Shown: positions 33,501-41,294 of the stretch, piece after piece
Numbering within the stretch: position 1 is the stretch's first letter
Layout of the letters: every line of letters begins with the position of its first letter
Assembly: GCA_036266835.1 (NCBI GenBank)
Contig: DATAXD010000036.1
Location: forward strand, 1 to 64,000
DNA from: Galbitalea sp036266835
Lineage (GTDB): Bacteria; Actinomycetota; Actinomycetes; Actinomycetales; Microbacteriaceae
DNA: 64,000 bases
Direction of reading: 5' to 3'
Notes under the pieces: model-generated
Database searches by the model: none
Seen by the model: only the letters and a program-made list of their open reading frames with translations
Told to the model about the DNA's origin: nothing
Position numbers and translations under genes: made by a program

Positions 33501-33891
33501 CAGTCGCGTCGATGATGAGATGCCCCACCATGCGTCGGAGCACGGCACGCGCGATCGGGACGACTATGGCTGGCATCACCGGGGCGAACGCGGCACCGAT
33601 GCGGATGGCCGCACGCATCGGCCATGGCAGAAAGCGTGGCGTGAGCGATGCCAGCGAATGGAGGTTCTTTGCTGCGACCCGCAGGTCTTCCGGACGCACG
33701 ACGCCGTCGACGAAGCCGACGGTGAATGGCAGCCCATTCGGATCCTTGAGCACTCCTGCGAGGCGGCTGGCCGATGAGCTCACTGTGACATTGCTGGCCT
33801 CCGTCAACCACCGATGCACGAGGGCGACGGCATCATCCGCCAATAGGTCGAAATCGTTTGTGACGCGGGCTGGTGTGGCGGTCTTGGGCAC
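30448..33891 (-). CDS. putA: Bifunctional proline dehydrogenase / P5C dehydrogenase
   Basis: About 1,147 residues. The proline dehydrogenase half (residues 1 to about 460) shows DVDYVSIKVSS, KFINLDMEEYKDLDFT and VRIVKGANLPME (FAD and substrate barrel). The aldehyde dehydrogenase half (about 500-940) shows VTPPWNFPVAIPAG, LLAETSGKNAIIV (Glu) and GHAGQKCSAASLVIL (Cys). A third, non-catalytic ALDH-like C-terminal domain ends in HRFGSPNHLSD. It oxidises proline to glutamate. GTG at 33891 has AAGGA eight bases upstream. Divergent from a LysR regulator. Confidence 0.93.
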   Translation of the reverse strand: MPKTATPARVTNDFDLLADDAVALVHRWLTEASNVTVSSSASRLAGVLKDPNGLPFTVGFVDGVVRPEDLRVAAKNLHSLASLTPRFLPWPMRAAIRIGAAFAPVMPAIVVPIARAVLRRMVGHLIIDATDRKLGKAIGRIRSTEVRLNLNLLGEAVLGDREASRRLEGTRKLLARDDVDYVSIKVSSTTAPHTSWAFEESVDHVVDRLGPLFELAAASATPKFINLDMEEYKDLDFTIAVFTKILSAPSLKHLSAGIVLQTYLPDALSAMMQLQKWSAERRADGGADIKVRIVKGANLPMEQVEASLHDWPLATWGSKRETDTNYKRVLDYALTPEHIANVRLGVAGHNLFDIASAWLLAGRRDVRRGIEFEMLLGMAQAQAEVVKREVGEILLYTPVVHPAEFDVAIAYLIRRLEEGASQDNFMSAVFELSSSHELFEREEDRFRRSVGDLDTSVPAPRRTQDRSIAESGPIDESFANTPDTDSSLPANRAWGRKILSRVPTSRLGDRSTTDAKVSTSKALDAVLLTAANPKNPWHALSGKQRGDVLRRAARALENHRADLIEVMASEAGKTIDQADPEVSEAVDFANYYAQLAVQLDAVDGAEFHSVGVTVVTPPWNFPVAIPAGSTLAALAAGSSVIIKPAALSFRCGAVMVEALWEAGVPRDALQLVRLTERALGSELISDPRVERVILTGGYETAELFRGFRNDLPLLAETSGKNAIIVTPSADLDLAAKDVVNSAFGHAGQKCSAASLVILVGTAGTSARFRNQLVDAVQSLTVAYPTDPTAQMGPIIEPANGKLLSALTTLESGQSWLVEPKKLDDTGKLWSPGVRAGVARGSEFHLTEYFGPVLGVMTANSLEEALVLQNEVDYGLTAGLHSLDPDEIRVWIDKVQAGNLYVNRGTTGAIVRRQPFGGWKKSAVGAGTKAGGPNYLVGLGNWTSAGSSAPAVKLTDEPAALLEAAIKAGLSASDLEYLRRAMNSDAQAWSSEFGTARDVSGLTAERNVFRYRPVPVQVRLSDATQLAPLVRVLAAGAVAGSTVSVSLPAELPSPLAEQFRSSGTAVSIESDLEWRNRLAASDGGRLRLIGGDVAAVATAVGGRPDLAIYSQPVTESGRIEILPFLREQAVSVTAHRFGSPNHLSDHAI

Positions 33892-34037
33892 GGATGCTTC
33901 CTTGCTTTTGTACGTCGGGATGCGCGGGACCGAGAAGTATCGAGGCGCTGGCCACCCCAGTTTGAGGCCGATAAGGCATAAGGTAAAGTGATGTTTTCTT
34001 ACGCATATAGATAAGACGTACTGATGAACGGATTCGC
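33892..34037. promoter_or_regulatory. Divergent putA / LysR control region
   Basis: A 146-bp AT-richer gap between divergent starts. GTAA (33983-33986) and TTAC (33999-34002) form a short inverted repeat of the T-N11-A kind typical for LysR proteins, with TATAGAT-like sequence at 34006-34012. Individual promoters cannot be fixed from sequence alone. Confidence 0.35.
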
Positions 34038-34964
34038 ATGCTCGAGGTTCGCCGGCTCCGGCTGCTTCGCGAGCTAAAACTGCGGGGGACGCTCGCCGAG
34101 GTTGCGATCGCTCTGAATCAGAGCCCGTCTTCGGTGTCCCAGCAACTGACCCAGCTCGAGAAGGAAGTGGGTGTCCCGCTCTTTCGCAAGTCGGGTCGCC
34201 GCGTTGTCTTGACGCCGCAGGCGGAGATCCTCGTCTCGCACACCTCCGCGGTGATGGAACGTCTGGAACTCGCCGAGTCGGAGGTGAACGCATCCCTGGC
34301 ATCGGCCACGGGATTGGTGCGATTGGCAATCTTCCAGACCGCAGCTCTGGCTCTGATGCCGACCGCGCTGACCCTGCTGGCGAAGGAACATCCGCTTCTG
34401 CGGGTGGAAATGACGCAACGCGAACCGGAAAGCGCGCTCTATGACACCTGGGCGCGTGACTTTGATCTCGTGGTCGCCGAGGAATACCCGGGACATGCGG
34501 CTCCCCGCTATCCGGAGCTCGACCGCGCACTTCTGACGACGGATGCGATCCGGCTTGCCGTACCGCCCGGAAGCGGCGCGCAGGGAGATGACTCGATCCG
34601 GACACTTCGCGATGTCGCGAGCGCTGCATGGGTCATGGAGCCTCGCGGGGCGGCATCCCGGCACTGGGCGGAACAGGCCTGCAGACAGGCCGGCTTCGAG
34701 CCGGATGTGCGTTACGAGACCGCCGACCTGCAGGCGCACATCGGGCTGATCGCGTCGGGCAACGCCGTCGGCCTAACGCCCGATCTGCTCTGGAGCGGAC
34801 GCGACGTGACGGTGCGACTCGTCGACCTGCCGGGTGAGCCGAGGCGAACCGTGTTCACCTCAGCTCGTCGAGCTACGGTGCCGAGTGCAGCATTGCGCGC
34901 GTGTCGGGAAGTCCTCGAGCGGACCGCTCGTTCGCTGGAGGCCGCCCCGCAGATATCCGCTTAG
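34038..34964 (+). CDS. LysR-family transcriptional regulator
   Basis: 308 residues. N-terminal HTH: LRLLRELKLRGTLAEVAIALNQSPSSVSQQLTQLEKEVGVPLFRKSGR, then the two-lobe effector domain (LVRLAIFQTAALALMPTALTLL ... ASGNAVGLTPDLLW). Being divergent from putA it most likely controls proline breakdown, with proline or P5C as effector; inferred from position. Its 3-prime end overlaps dapE by four bases on the opposite strand. Confidence 0.9.
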   Translation: MLEVRRLRLLRELKLRGTLAEVAIALNQSPSSVSQQLTQLEKEVGVPLFRKSGRRVVLTPQAEILVSHTSAVMERLELAESEVNASLASATGLVRLAIFQTAALALMPTALTLLAKEHPLLRVEMTQREPESALYDTWARDFDLVVAEEYPGHAAPRYPELDRALLTTDAIRLAVPPGSGAQGDDSIRTLRDVASAAWVMEPRGAASRHWAEQACRQAGFEPDVRYETADLQAHIGLIASGNAVGLTPDLLWSGRDVTVRLVDLPGEPRRTVFTSARRATVPSAALRACREVLERTARSLEAAPQISA

Positions 34965-36040
34965 GGCTTGGAGCCGCTCAGCCACGCCCGCAGTCCCGCC
35001 TCGCAGGCGACAATGTCTGCGAGCGCTACCCGCTCATCGTCGGCGTGGGCCTTGAGCGGATCACCCGGACCGTAGTTGACAGCCGGAATACCCAGTGCCG
35101 AGAAGCGGGCGACGTCCGTCCATCCGTATTTTGGCGTCGCCTCACCCCCGACTGCAAGGAGGAATTCGCGGGCGAGCGGACTCTCAAGCCCTGGCCGTGC
35201 ACCTGCCGCGGCATCCACCACCGTGATCTCATAGCTGCCGAAGAGCTCGTGCATGTGCGCGACGGCCTCGTCGATCGTGCGATCTGGCGCGAACCGATAG
35301 TTGATGTGCACCATGCATTCGTCCGGGATGACGTTGCCGGCCACGCCACCGGAGATGCCGACGGCGTTGAGGCCCTCACGGTAGACGAGCCCATCGACCT
35401 CGACCTCGCGCGGGGCATACGCGCCGAGGGTGTTCAGGATGTCGGCGGCGTCGTGGATGGCGTTGTGCCCCACCCAGGCGCGCGCGGAATGCGCCCGTTT
35501 GCCGTACGTGCGCACCTCGATCCTCAGTGTTCCGTTGCAGCCGCCCTCGATCGCGGCTTTGGTCGGTTCGCCGAGGATCGCGAAGTCGCCGACGAACAGG
35601 TCGGGTCGATTGCGCGCGAGACGCGCGAGCCCGTTGAGCTCCTCGGAAACCTCCTCGTGGTCGTACCACATCCAGGTCACGTCGAGCGAGGGCTCGGAGA
35701 GTTCGGCCGCGAGCTTCAGCTGCACAGCGACGCCGCCTTTCATATCGACGGTGCCGCGGCCCCACAGGTATTCCGCGCCGTCAACGGTCTCGAACCGGGT
35801 GGGCAGGTTCTTGTTCACCGGAACCGTGTCGATGTGACCGGCGATGATGACTCGACGCTGGAGTCCCAGACTGGTGCGGGCGGCGATGGTGTCGCCGTCA
35901 CGGACTATCTCCAAATGGGCGCAGCTGGCGAGGGCAGTTTCGATGGCATCCGCGAGCGACTTCTCATTGTCCGACACCGAGTTGATGTCGCAGAGCTGTC
36001 GAGTCAGCTCGGCGGAACTTGCGCTGAGATCAAGAGTCAC
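34961..36040 (-). CDS. dapE: Succinyl-diaminopimelate desuccinylase
   Basis: 359 residues, M20 metallopeptidase fold. Metal and catalytic residues: His69 and Asp71 in GHIDTVP, Asp99 in GRGTVDMKGG, Glu129 (general base) and Glu130 in YDHEE; a lid domain with GNVIPDECMVHINYRF and late GWTDVARF. It releases succinate from N-succinyl-LL-diaminopimelate in lysine and peptidoglycan synthesis. GTG start at 36040. The actinobacterial DapE subtype fits its length. Confidence 0.9.
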   Translation of the reverse strand: MTLDLSASSAELTRQLCDINSVSDNEKSLADAIETALASCAHLEIVRDGDTIAARTSLGLQRRVIIAGHIDTVPVNKNLPTRFETVDGAEYLWGRGTVDMKGGVAVQLKLAAELSEPSLDVTWMWYDHEEVSEELNGLARLARNRPDLFVGDFAILGEPTKAAIEGGCNGTLRIEVRTYGKRAHSARAWVGHNAIHDAADILNTLGAYAPREVEVDGLVYREGLNAVGISGGVAGNVIPDECMVHINYRFAPDRTIDEAVAHMHELFGSYEITVVDAAAGARPGLESPLAREFLLAVGGEATPKYGWTDVARFSALGIPAVNYGPGDPLKAHADDERVALADIVACEAGLRAWLSGSKP

Positions 36041-36082
36041 CCGGCCAATACTAGGGACTCGCCGAACTCGAGGATGCGCGGG

Positions 36083-37354
36083 CTACGGCCGGTAGCCCAC
36101 GGCGCAGGTCTGCTGTGCGGCAGTCTGGCCCGTCACGTTCGCTGGCAGCGCGACCGGCTTGTGGCCGGGTGTCGGCGTCACAGTCGGTACTGGCGTGGAC
36201 GTTCCATCTGGCGTTGGCAGCGGGGTGCTCAAGCCGGACGGTGCCGACTCGGTTGCCCGCCCGAGCTTGCCGGCCAGTTCGATCGGGTCGTCCTGGTCCA
36301 GGGCCGTGGAGAGGATGTTGTCTGCCGGCTGTGACATGACCACGCGGCCCGGGTAGGCCGGATTCGACTTGGTCGGCCATTGCACGAACACGATATTGCT
36401 GAGGCTGATGTTCTTCAGCGTCAGGGCCAGCGCAACCATCGTTGTGGGCGCAGTGAGAGTGTCGGACAACTGCATGTTCTTGACGGCCGCGCTGGCCAGG
36501 TTGTACAGCGTGAACGGATTGTTGAGCACACCGGCGCTCGTGACGGTGCGCAGGAGTGATGACATGAACAGTTGCTGGTCACTGATGCGGCCGAGATCGC
36601 TCCCATCGCCCACGCCGTGCCTGCTGCGCAGAAACGCGAGTGCCGTCTCGCCGGAGATGGTGTGCTCGCCGGCCGACAGGTCGAGCCCTACGTATGGGTC
36701 GCGGATCGCTGTCGCGAGGCACACCGGGACACCGCCAACGGCATCCGACATCTCGATGACGCCGTCGAAGCTGATTTCCGCCGCGTACTGGATGTTGAGC
36801 CCGGTGAGCCTCTCCGTCGCCAGTACGGTGCACGAGAGCCCGCCGCGCGAAAGGGTGGTGTTGAACATCGACAAGCTGGATGCCGGTGTTGTTCCGCCGT
36901 TGGCCCGTGGACAGGCCGGGATGCTGACCAACAGATCTCTCGGAATGCTCACCACGGTCGCGTGCTGGTGGTCCGCCGAAATGTGCAGAACCATGGTGAC
37001 GTCGTTGTTGCCGGATCCGGAGCTCGCGCGCAGGTTTGCGGGGTCCTGGAAGCCGTCCTGCCCGGTGCGAGTGTCCGATCCGGTCAGAAGGAGATTGACC
37101 GCTCCGGTGATGGCTCCGACCTGCGGCGGGGGTTCGTTGTGCAGGTGCTTCAGATGAATACCCGGCTTGATGGCCGACAGCGTGCTCGACACCGCGTACC
37201 CGACGATCGACGCGGTACTCACGGCGAGAATCACCGCGATGATTCCAACCAGCTTGAGTATTCCGAAGGGCAGAGAGGAACGGGGCAGACGTCCGTGGCG
37301 AACCAGATTGGTTTCCCCGGACTTTGTCGGCCTGTCTACCATCGCTCGCACCAC
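36083..37354 (-). CDS. LytR-CpsA-Psr (LCP) family cell-wall protein
   Basis: 423 residues. A cytosolic basic front, one membrane helix (LKLVGIIAVILAVSTASIVGYAV, about 33-56), then an external LCP domain: NLLLTGSDTR, NDVTMVLHISADHQHATVVSIPRDLLVSIP and GETALAFLRSRHGVGDGSDLGRISDQQ, with the Asp/Arg residues that hold pyrophosphate. LCP enzymes transfer polymers such as teichoic acid or arabinogalactan to peptidoglycan. A Pro/Thr-rich tail follows. Start GTG 37354 or ATG 37342. Confidence 0.9.
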   Translation of the reverse strand: MVRAMVDRPTKSGETNLVRHGRLPRSSLPFGILKLVGIIAVILAVSTASIVGYAVSSTLSAIKPGIHLKHLHNEPPPQVGAITGAVNLLLTGSDTRTGQDGFQDPANLRASSGSGNNDVTMVLHISADHQHATVVSIPRDLLVSIPACPRANGGTTPASSLSMFNTTLSRGGLSCTVLATERLTGLNIQYAAEISFDGVIEMSDAVGGVPVCLATAIRDPYVGLDLSAGEHTISGETALAFLRSRHGVGDGSDLGRISDQQLFMSSLLRTVTSAGVLNNPFTLYNLASAAVKNMQLSDTLTAPTTMVALALTLKNISLSNIVFVQWPTKSNPAYPGRVVMSQPADNILSTALDQDDPIELAGKLGRATESAPSGLSTPLPTPDGTSTPVPTVTPTPGHKPVALPANVTGQTAAQQTCAVGYRP

Positions 37355-37426
37355 ACGTTTCCTCAGAGCTGCTGACTCGCTCGGTCACATAGAGCTAGCA
37401 GTCTAAACATCCCTGGCTGGGAAAAT

Positions 37427-37520
37427 TCAGGTTGCCGCGGCGATGTTGAGGAGCCAGTTGATGCCGAACGTGTCGACGCACATTCCAAATGAATCGCCCA
37501 CACGTCCGCCGATCGTCGGC
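37427..37520 (-). pseudogene. Remnant of a PhnB-like VOC gene
   Basis: On the minus strand the frame ending at TGA 37427-37429 reads GGRVGDSFGMCVDTFGINWLLNI plus four residues, matching the C-terminal strand of PhnB / 3-demethylubiquinone methyltransferase-like VOC proteins (FGxxxDxFGxxWxxN). Nothing upstream continues the domain, so only about 30 codons of a lost gene remain. Confidence 0.5.
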
Positions 37521-37579
37521 CGGAGCGCGCTCGCGGTCTACGCGATCTAGGGTGGAGGCACAAAGCTAGGAGACCGAAG

Positions 37580-37915
37580 ATGGCCGAAGAGCCCGCGCAG
37601 ACCCAGGTTCAGTTTCAGGTGAGCCTGCCGCCCGAGCAGGAGTTGGGAGTCTTTGCCGACTTCGCGAGCGTGTGGCACACACCGACAACTTTCGTCATCG
37701 ACTTTCTTGCGGTGAAGGGCACACCGCATCCCGCCGTCGATTCGCTCGGGCAGTTGCACCCCGAGGCACCGGTGCTCGAGGCGCGAGTCGGCGCGCGAGT
37801 ACGCATTCCCTCCGAGCAGATCTTCCCGCTGATCGCCGCGCTCCGGGAGCAGGGCGACAAGTGGCTCGAAGAGTCGGGTCGCTCCGAGCCACCTGCCGAC
37901 TGGATTACTCGCTAG
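37580..37915 (+). CDS. DUF3467-like small protein
   Basis: 111 residues. QVQFQVSLPPEQELGVFADFASVWHTPTTFVIDFLAV followed by VGARVRIPSEQIFPLIAALREQGDKWLEE matches the DUF3467 pattern (a strand with GxxAN/D, a VWHxP block and a VRIPxxQxFPL block). Function unknown. ATG with AGGAG upstream. Convergent with the amino-acid permease gene. Confidence 0.7.
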   Translation: MAEEPAQTQVQFQVSLPPEQELGVFADFASVWHTPTTFVIDFLAVKGTPHPAVDSLGQLHPEAPVLEARVGARVRIPSEQIFPLIAALREQGDKWLEESGRSEPPADWITR

Positions 37916-37918
37916 AGA

Positions 37919-39388
37919 TCAATCGACGTGCGGGTCGTTTGAGGTCACTGAGATCTGGCTCGTCATGAGTTCATCGGGCAACTCGAGCGGACGACGGCCG
38001 TAGTAGTTGCGCGCCTTGCGGTAGAAGATGACCATCGGAATGATCCCGATCGCCAGCGCACCGAAGCCGATGATCGTGACGATCGGGGCGCTGTACTGGA
38101 TGGCTTCGACGAAGATGAAGACCATGAACACGGCGCCGAGGCCGGGCCACAGCGCGATGAATATGAAGTTCCGCGCCGACTTGAAGATGGTCTTTCGGTA
38201 AGCGACGATCACCGCGATGGCCGCAAGCGCGTAGTAGAACGCGATTTGGATTCCGATCGATGAGACCGCATCGGAAAGGATCTGGCCGACGCTGCCGATG
38301 AAGTTTGATCCGATGAACAGGATGAGCGAAACACCCGTCACGATGACGGTCGCGAAGACCGGCGTGCGCCACCGGTTGTGTGCCCGTCCGAAGATCAACG
38401 GCACGGTGTGGTCGCGGCCCATCGCGAACAGGCTGCGGGTGACCTGGATCAGTGTGGTTTCGAGAGTTGCGATCGTGGACAGCGCAACGGCAACAATCAG
38501 GACCTTGCCACCGATGCCCGGCCAGATGTAGTCGCCCAGGGTGGTCAGGATGTTCGGGTTGTCCTTGATCGAGTGGGCCGGCAGCAGCACCTGGACGCAG
38601 ATCGTGAAGACCTCGAAGAGCACGAACACGAGGATGACGCCGATGATGCCGCCGCGGCCCGCCCACTTCTTGCCGTCCTTTGTCTCCTCGTTGAGGTTGG
38701 ACGACACGTCCCAGCCCCAGTAGTAGAACGCCGCGACGAGGGCGGCAGCCACAAACCCGCCAATGCCGCCAAAGTGGCTGAAGCCGAGCCAGCTCCAGTC
38801 GAACGCCGGACCCGCATGGTGTCCGGATACCGCGTGGACGAGAGCAAGGATGCCGAACACGACCAGCAGGGCGACCTCGATGGTCGACATGATCCACTGG
38901 GCTCGCGCGGTCACCGTGACGCCGAAGAGGACCGCTGCTGCCATGACCAGGAACCACACGGCGCCGACGATGGTGACCAGCCCGGTGTTGTTGGCCGCTT
39001 TCTCGCTGAACAGGGCCACCGTCGCCGACCCGGCGGGCAATGCTCCCGCAACCATGAAGATCGTGGCCGAGACGACCAGGGCCCACCCTGCCATGAAACC
39101 GAGGATGGGGTGCAGCGCGCGCCCGACCCACGAGTATGAGGCGCCCGCATTGACGTCGGCGCGGCCAAGGTATGCGAACGCCCAGGCGATGCCGAGCATC
39201 GGGAGCCCGCACCAGAGGAGCGCCGCGGGGCTGGCGAGTCCGGCGGCGGCAATGATGATGGCAGTGGTGCCGGCGATGGAATACGCCGGGGCGCTACCTG
39301 CGACCGCCATGACAATCGAGCCCGCGGCGGATATTCCGTCTGCGCGGAGTTCGTGATGTTCCTCACGAACGGGGGCGAGCTTGGTCAT
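37919..39388 (-). CDS. APC-superfamily amino-acid permease
   Basis: 489 residues with about 12-13 membrane segments. The first helix reads GSIVMAVAGSAPAYSIAGTTAII, the usual APC substrate loop; YSWVGRALHPILGFMAGWALVV follows, and WGWDVSSNLNEETKDGKKWAGRGGII is the conserved loop of the group. Likely imports an amino acid or amine by proton symport; substrate unknown. It is a single gene on the minus strand with 140 bp before the next. Confidence 0.88.
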   Translation of the reverse strand: MTKLAPVREEHHELRADGISAAGSIVMAVAGSAPAYSIAGTTAIIIAAAGLASPAALLWCGLPMLGIAWAFAYLGRADVNAGASYSWVGRALHPILGFMAGWALVVSATIFMVAGALPAGSATVALFSEKAANNTGLVTIVGAVWFLVMAAAVLFGVTVTARAQWIMSTIEVALLVVFGILALVHAVSGHHAGPAFDWSWLGFSHFGGIGGFVAAALVAAFYYWGWDVSSNLNEETKDGKKWAGRGGIIGVILVFVLFEVFTICVQVLLPAHSIKDNPNILTTLGDYIWPGIGGKVLIVAVALSTIATLETTLIQVTRSLFAMGRDHTVPLIFGRAHNRWRTPVFATVIVTGVSLILFIGSNFIGSVGQILSDAVSSIGIQIAFYYALAAIAVIVAYRKTIFKSARNFIFIALWPGLGAVFMVFIFVEAIQYSAPIVTIIGFGALAIGIIPMVIFYRKARNYYGRRPLELPDELMTSQISVTSNDPHVD

Positions 39389-39528
39389 CGGTTCTCCTGA
39401 CGCTTCGGTGCGGGGTGCAAGCGAGAACGTAGCAGTCAGCAGGAGCTATGACAACAGTTCCGCAACGGAATCCGTTGCGTTTCGGCAAAATCAGCGACTG
39501 ATTAGCTATCGATTATGCGGATTTGCGA

Positions 39529-40551
39529 CTAAGAACGCACGTCAATGAGCACCTTGCCGACAGTACCGGCCTCGACCGCCCGCTGGGCATCCGCCGCCCT
39601 TTCGAGTGGGAAGCGGATGATCGGAAGCCCATTTTCGGCGCCTATCCCGAGTGCACCGGCCTGCAGTGCGGCAGTCGTCGCATCGACAGCGGCGCGCTTC
39701 TGGGCATCCGAAGTCAGGTAGGTGAGCAGGAACTGCAGGCGCGCGTTCGCGGACATCGCAGCGCGAACAGGGAACGTCGCCTCATCGGCGGGGGTGCCCG
39801 CGTAACTTGCGATCGTGCCGCCCACCCTGAGCAGCGTCAGGTCGAGGCCGAGGTTGACCGCGGCATTGACCTCCGCGATGACCTCAACACCGTCTTTGGC
39901 GATCGCACGGACGCGCTCAGCAACATCCTCGGTGCGGTAGTTGATGACGTGATGTGCTCCCGCCGCCTCGGCGAGTTTGGCCTTGTCGGGCCCGCTGACC
40001 GTGGTCAGCACCGTGGCTCCCGCCCAGACGGCGAACTGGATGGCCGCGTGTCCTACTGCTCCGGCGCCGCCCGTGACGAGGACGAACGTGCCGTCGAGGG
40101 ATCCGCGCGCGAGCTGTTCGGGTCCGCCCTCGCGTGCGGTCAGCGCCCGATGCGCGGTGATGGCCGGAATGCCGATCGATGCGCCGACGTCGAACGAGAC
40201 GTTATCCGGCAGCGCAACAACCTGAGATTGCGGAACATTCGCGATCTCCTGCGCCGTGCCCTCGGCCCGCTGGTAGGCCGCATTCCACACCCATACTCGA
40301 TCGCCAATGGCGAATGATGTCACCCCGGCTCCGAGAGCTTCGATGGTCCCGGCGCCATCATGTCCGGGGACCTGCGGCACGGCGAGGCCGATGCCCGGCG
40401 CGGTTCCCTGTCTCGACTTCCAGTCTGTCGGGTTGACGCCGGAGACGACGATCCGGATGGCAACCTCGCCCGCTCCGGGAGCCCTCGGTTCACGATCGAC
40501 GAGTCTCAGGACATCCGCAGTTCCGGTCTGCGCGTATTCGATGGCTCTCAT
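39529..40551 (-). CDS. NADPH:quinone reductase-like medium-chain dehydrogenase
   Basis: 340 residues. MDR fold without the structural or catalytic zinc Cys residues: N-terminal GroES-like domain (RIVVSGVNPTDWKSRQG, VPGHDGAGTIEALGAGV), then the Rossmann fold with VLVTGGAGAVGHAAIQFAVWAGATVLTTVSG (AxxGxxG at about 158-163). Belongs to the quinone oxidoreductase/zeta-crystallin group, probably reducing quinones or enals with NADPH. Confidence 0.88.
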   Translation of the reverse strand: MRAIEYAQTGTADVLRLVDREPRAPGAGEVAIRIVVSGVNPTDWKSRQGTAPGIGLAVPQVPGHDGAGTIEALGAGVTSFAIGDRVWVWNAAYQRAEGTAQEIANVPQSQVVALPDNVSFDVGASIGIPAITAHRALTAREGGPEQLARGSLDGTFVLVTGGAGAVGHAAIQFAVWAGATVLTTVSGPDKAKLAEAAGAHHVINYRTEDVAERVRAIAKDGVEVIAEVNAAVNLGLDLTLLRVGGTIASYAGTPADEATFPVRAAMSANARLQFLLTYLTSDAQKRAAVDATTAALQAGALGIGAENGLPIIRFPLERAADAQRAVEAGTVGKVLIDVRS

Positions 40552-40566
40552 TCACCCATCTAACGC

Positions 40567-40628
40567 CGAGAGTGCCTCCCGCCGCACGCCGGGTATCGGG
40601 TATGCCGGCGGGGCGGGAGACACTCTCG
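40567..40628 (-). terminator. Long hairpin terminator of the efflux operon
   Basis: CGAGAGTG and CTCCCGCC (40567-40583) pair with GGCGGGAG and CACTCTCG (40612-40628), interrupted by one mismatch. It lies just downstream of the glycine-rich protein gene that closes the minus-strand efflux operon. No T-run follows. Confidence 0.75.
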
Positions 40629-40638
40629 AGCCTGGGCG

Positions 40639-41220
40639 TCAGCCGTTCGAGCCGCTGCCAGTGCCGGCGCCGGGACGGGCACCGAAGCCGAAGCCACCGG
40701 TGTTGCCTTCCGTGATCGTGGTCGCGTTGACGCTTCCGCCGCTGGTGGCACCGATAACTCGGATAGTTTCTCCCGCCTTCAGCCCGGAAACGGATGACTT
40801 CGAGGACTTGGTCACCGAGGTCTTGCTGGTGGTCTTCACGGTCACCGTGGTGCCGTTGGTTTCCTTGAGCGTGATCGTGCCGCCGCTGATGGACACGATG
40901 GTGCCGGAGGTGAGACCACCGAATGCGCCGCCTCCGAGTCCGCCCTGGCCGGTACCGCCGGTACCGGTTCCACCGCCCTCCGTGCCGGTGCCGGTGCGAC
41001 CCGGGAATCCACCCTGGCCGAATCGGCCGGTGGAGCTGGCGTTGGTCGTCGCGGTGGCATGTCCGATGAGGACTCCGCCGAATAGTCCGATCACCAGAGC
41101 CGCGACCAGCGCGAGAATGGGCGTGACGATGCGCGAGGCGCCCTTCTTCTTCGCCGGAGTTACCGAGGGTGTCGTAGCCGCCGCCGGCTCCGGCGTTTCT
41201 GCGGGTGCTTCGTTTGTCAT
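40639..41220 (-). CDS. Membrane-anchored Gly-rich protein (DUF5666-like)
   Basis: 193 residues. Short Ala/Pro-rich cytosolic front, one helix (IVTPILALVAALVIGLFGGVLIGHA, about 31-55), a Gly/Thr tract to about 100, then a small beta domain SGTIVSISGGTITLKETNGTTVTVKTTSKTSVTK ... GLKAGETIRVIGA that looks like DUF5666-type OB folds. It is the last gene of the efflux operon, so it may assist the pump on the outer face; no enzymatic motif. Confidence 0.75.
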   Translation of the reverse strand: MTNEAPAETPEPAAATTPSVTPAKKKGASRIVTPILALVAALVIGLFGGVLIGHATATTNASSTGRFGQGGFPGRTGTGTEGGGTGTGGTGQGGLGGGAFGGLTSGTIVSISGGTITLKETNGTTVTVKTTSKTSVTKSSKSSVSGLKAGETIRVIGATSGGSVNATTITEGNTGGFGFGARPGAGTGSGSNG

Positions 41221-41294
41221 GGTCTTTTCCTTACTCTGTTGATAACTGGCCTGTGGGTTGGACTGGATGGCTGGGAAACGCTAGCTGGTCGGGG

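Noticed and set aside
33892..34629. Upstream extension of the putA frame by 246 codons
   Set aside because: It would run antisense through the LysR gene and the control region; GTG 33891 has a ribosome site and gives the expected length.
34901..36334. Plus-strand open frame of 477 codons
   Set aside because: Antisense to dapE, which has a full M20 active site; no domain in this frame.
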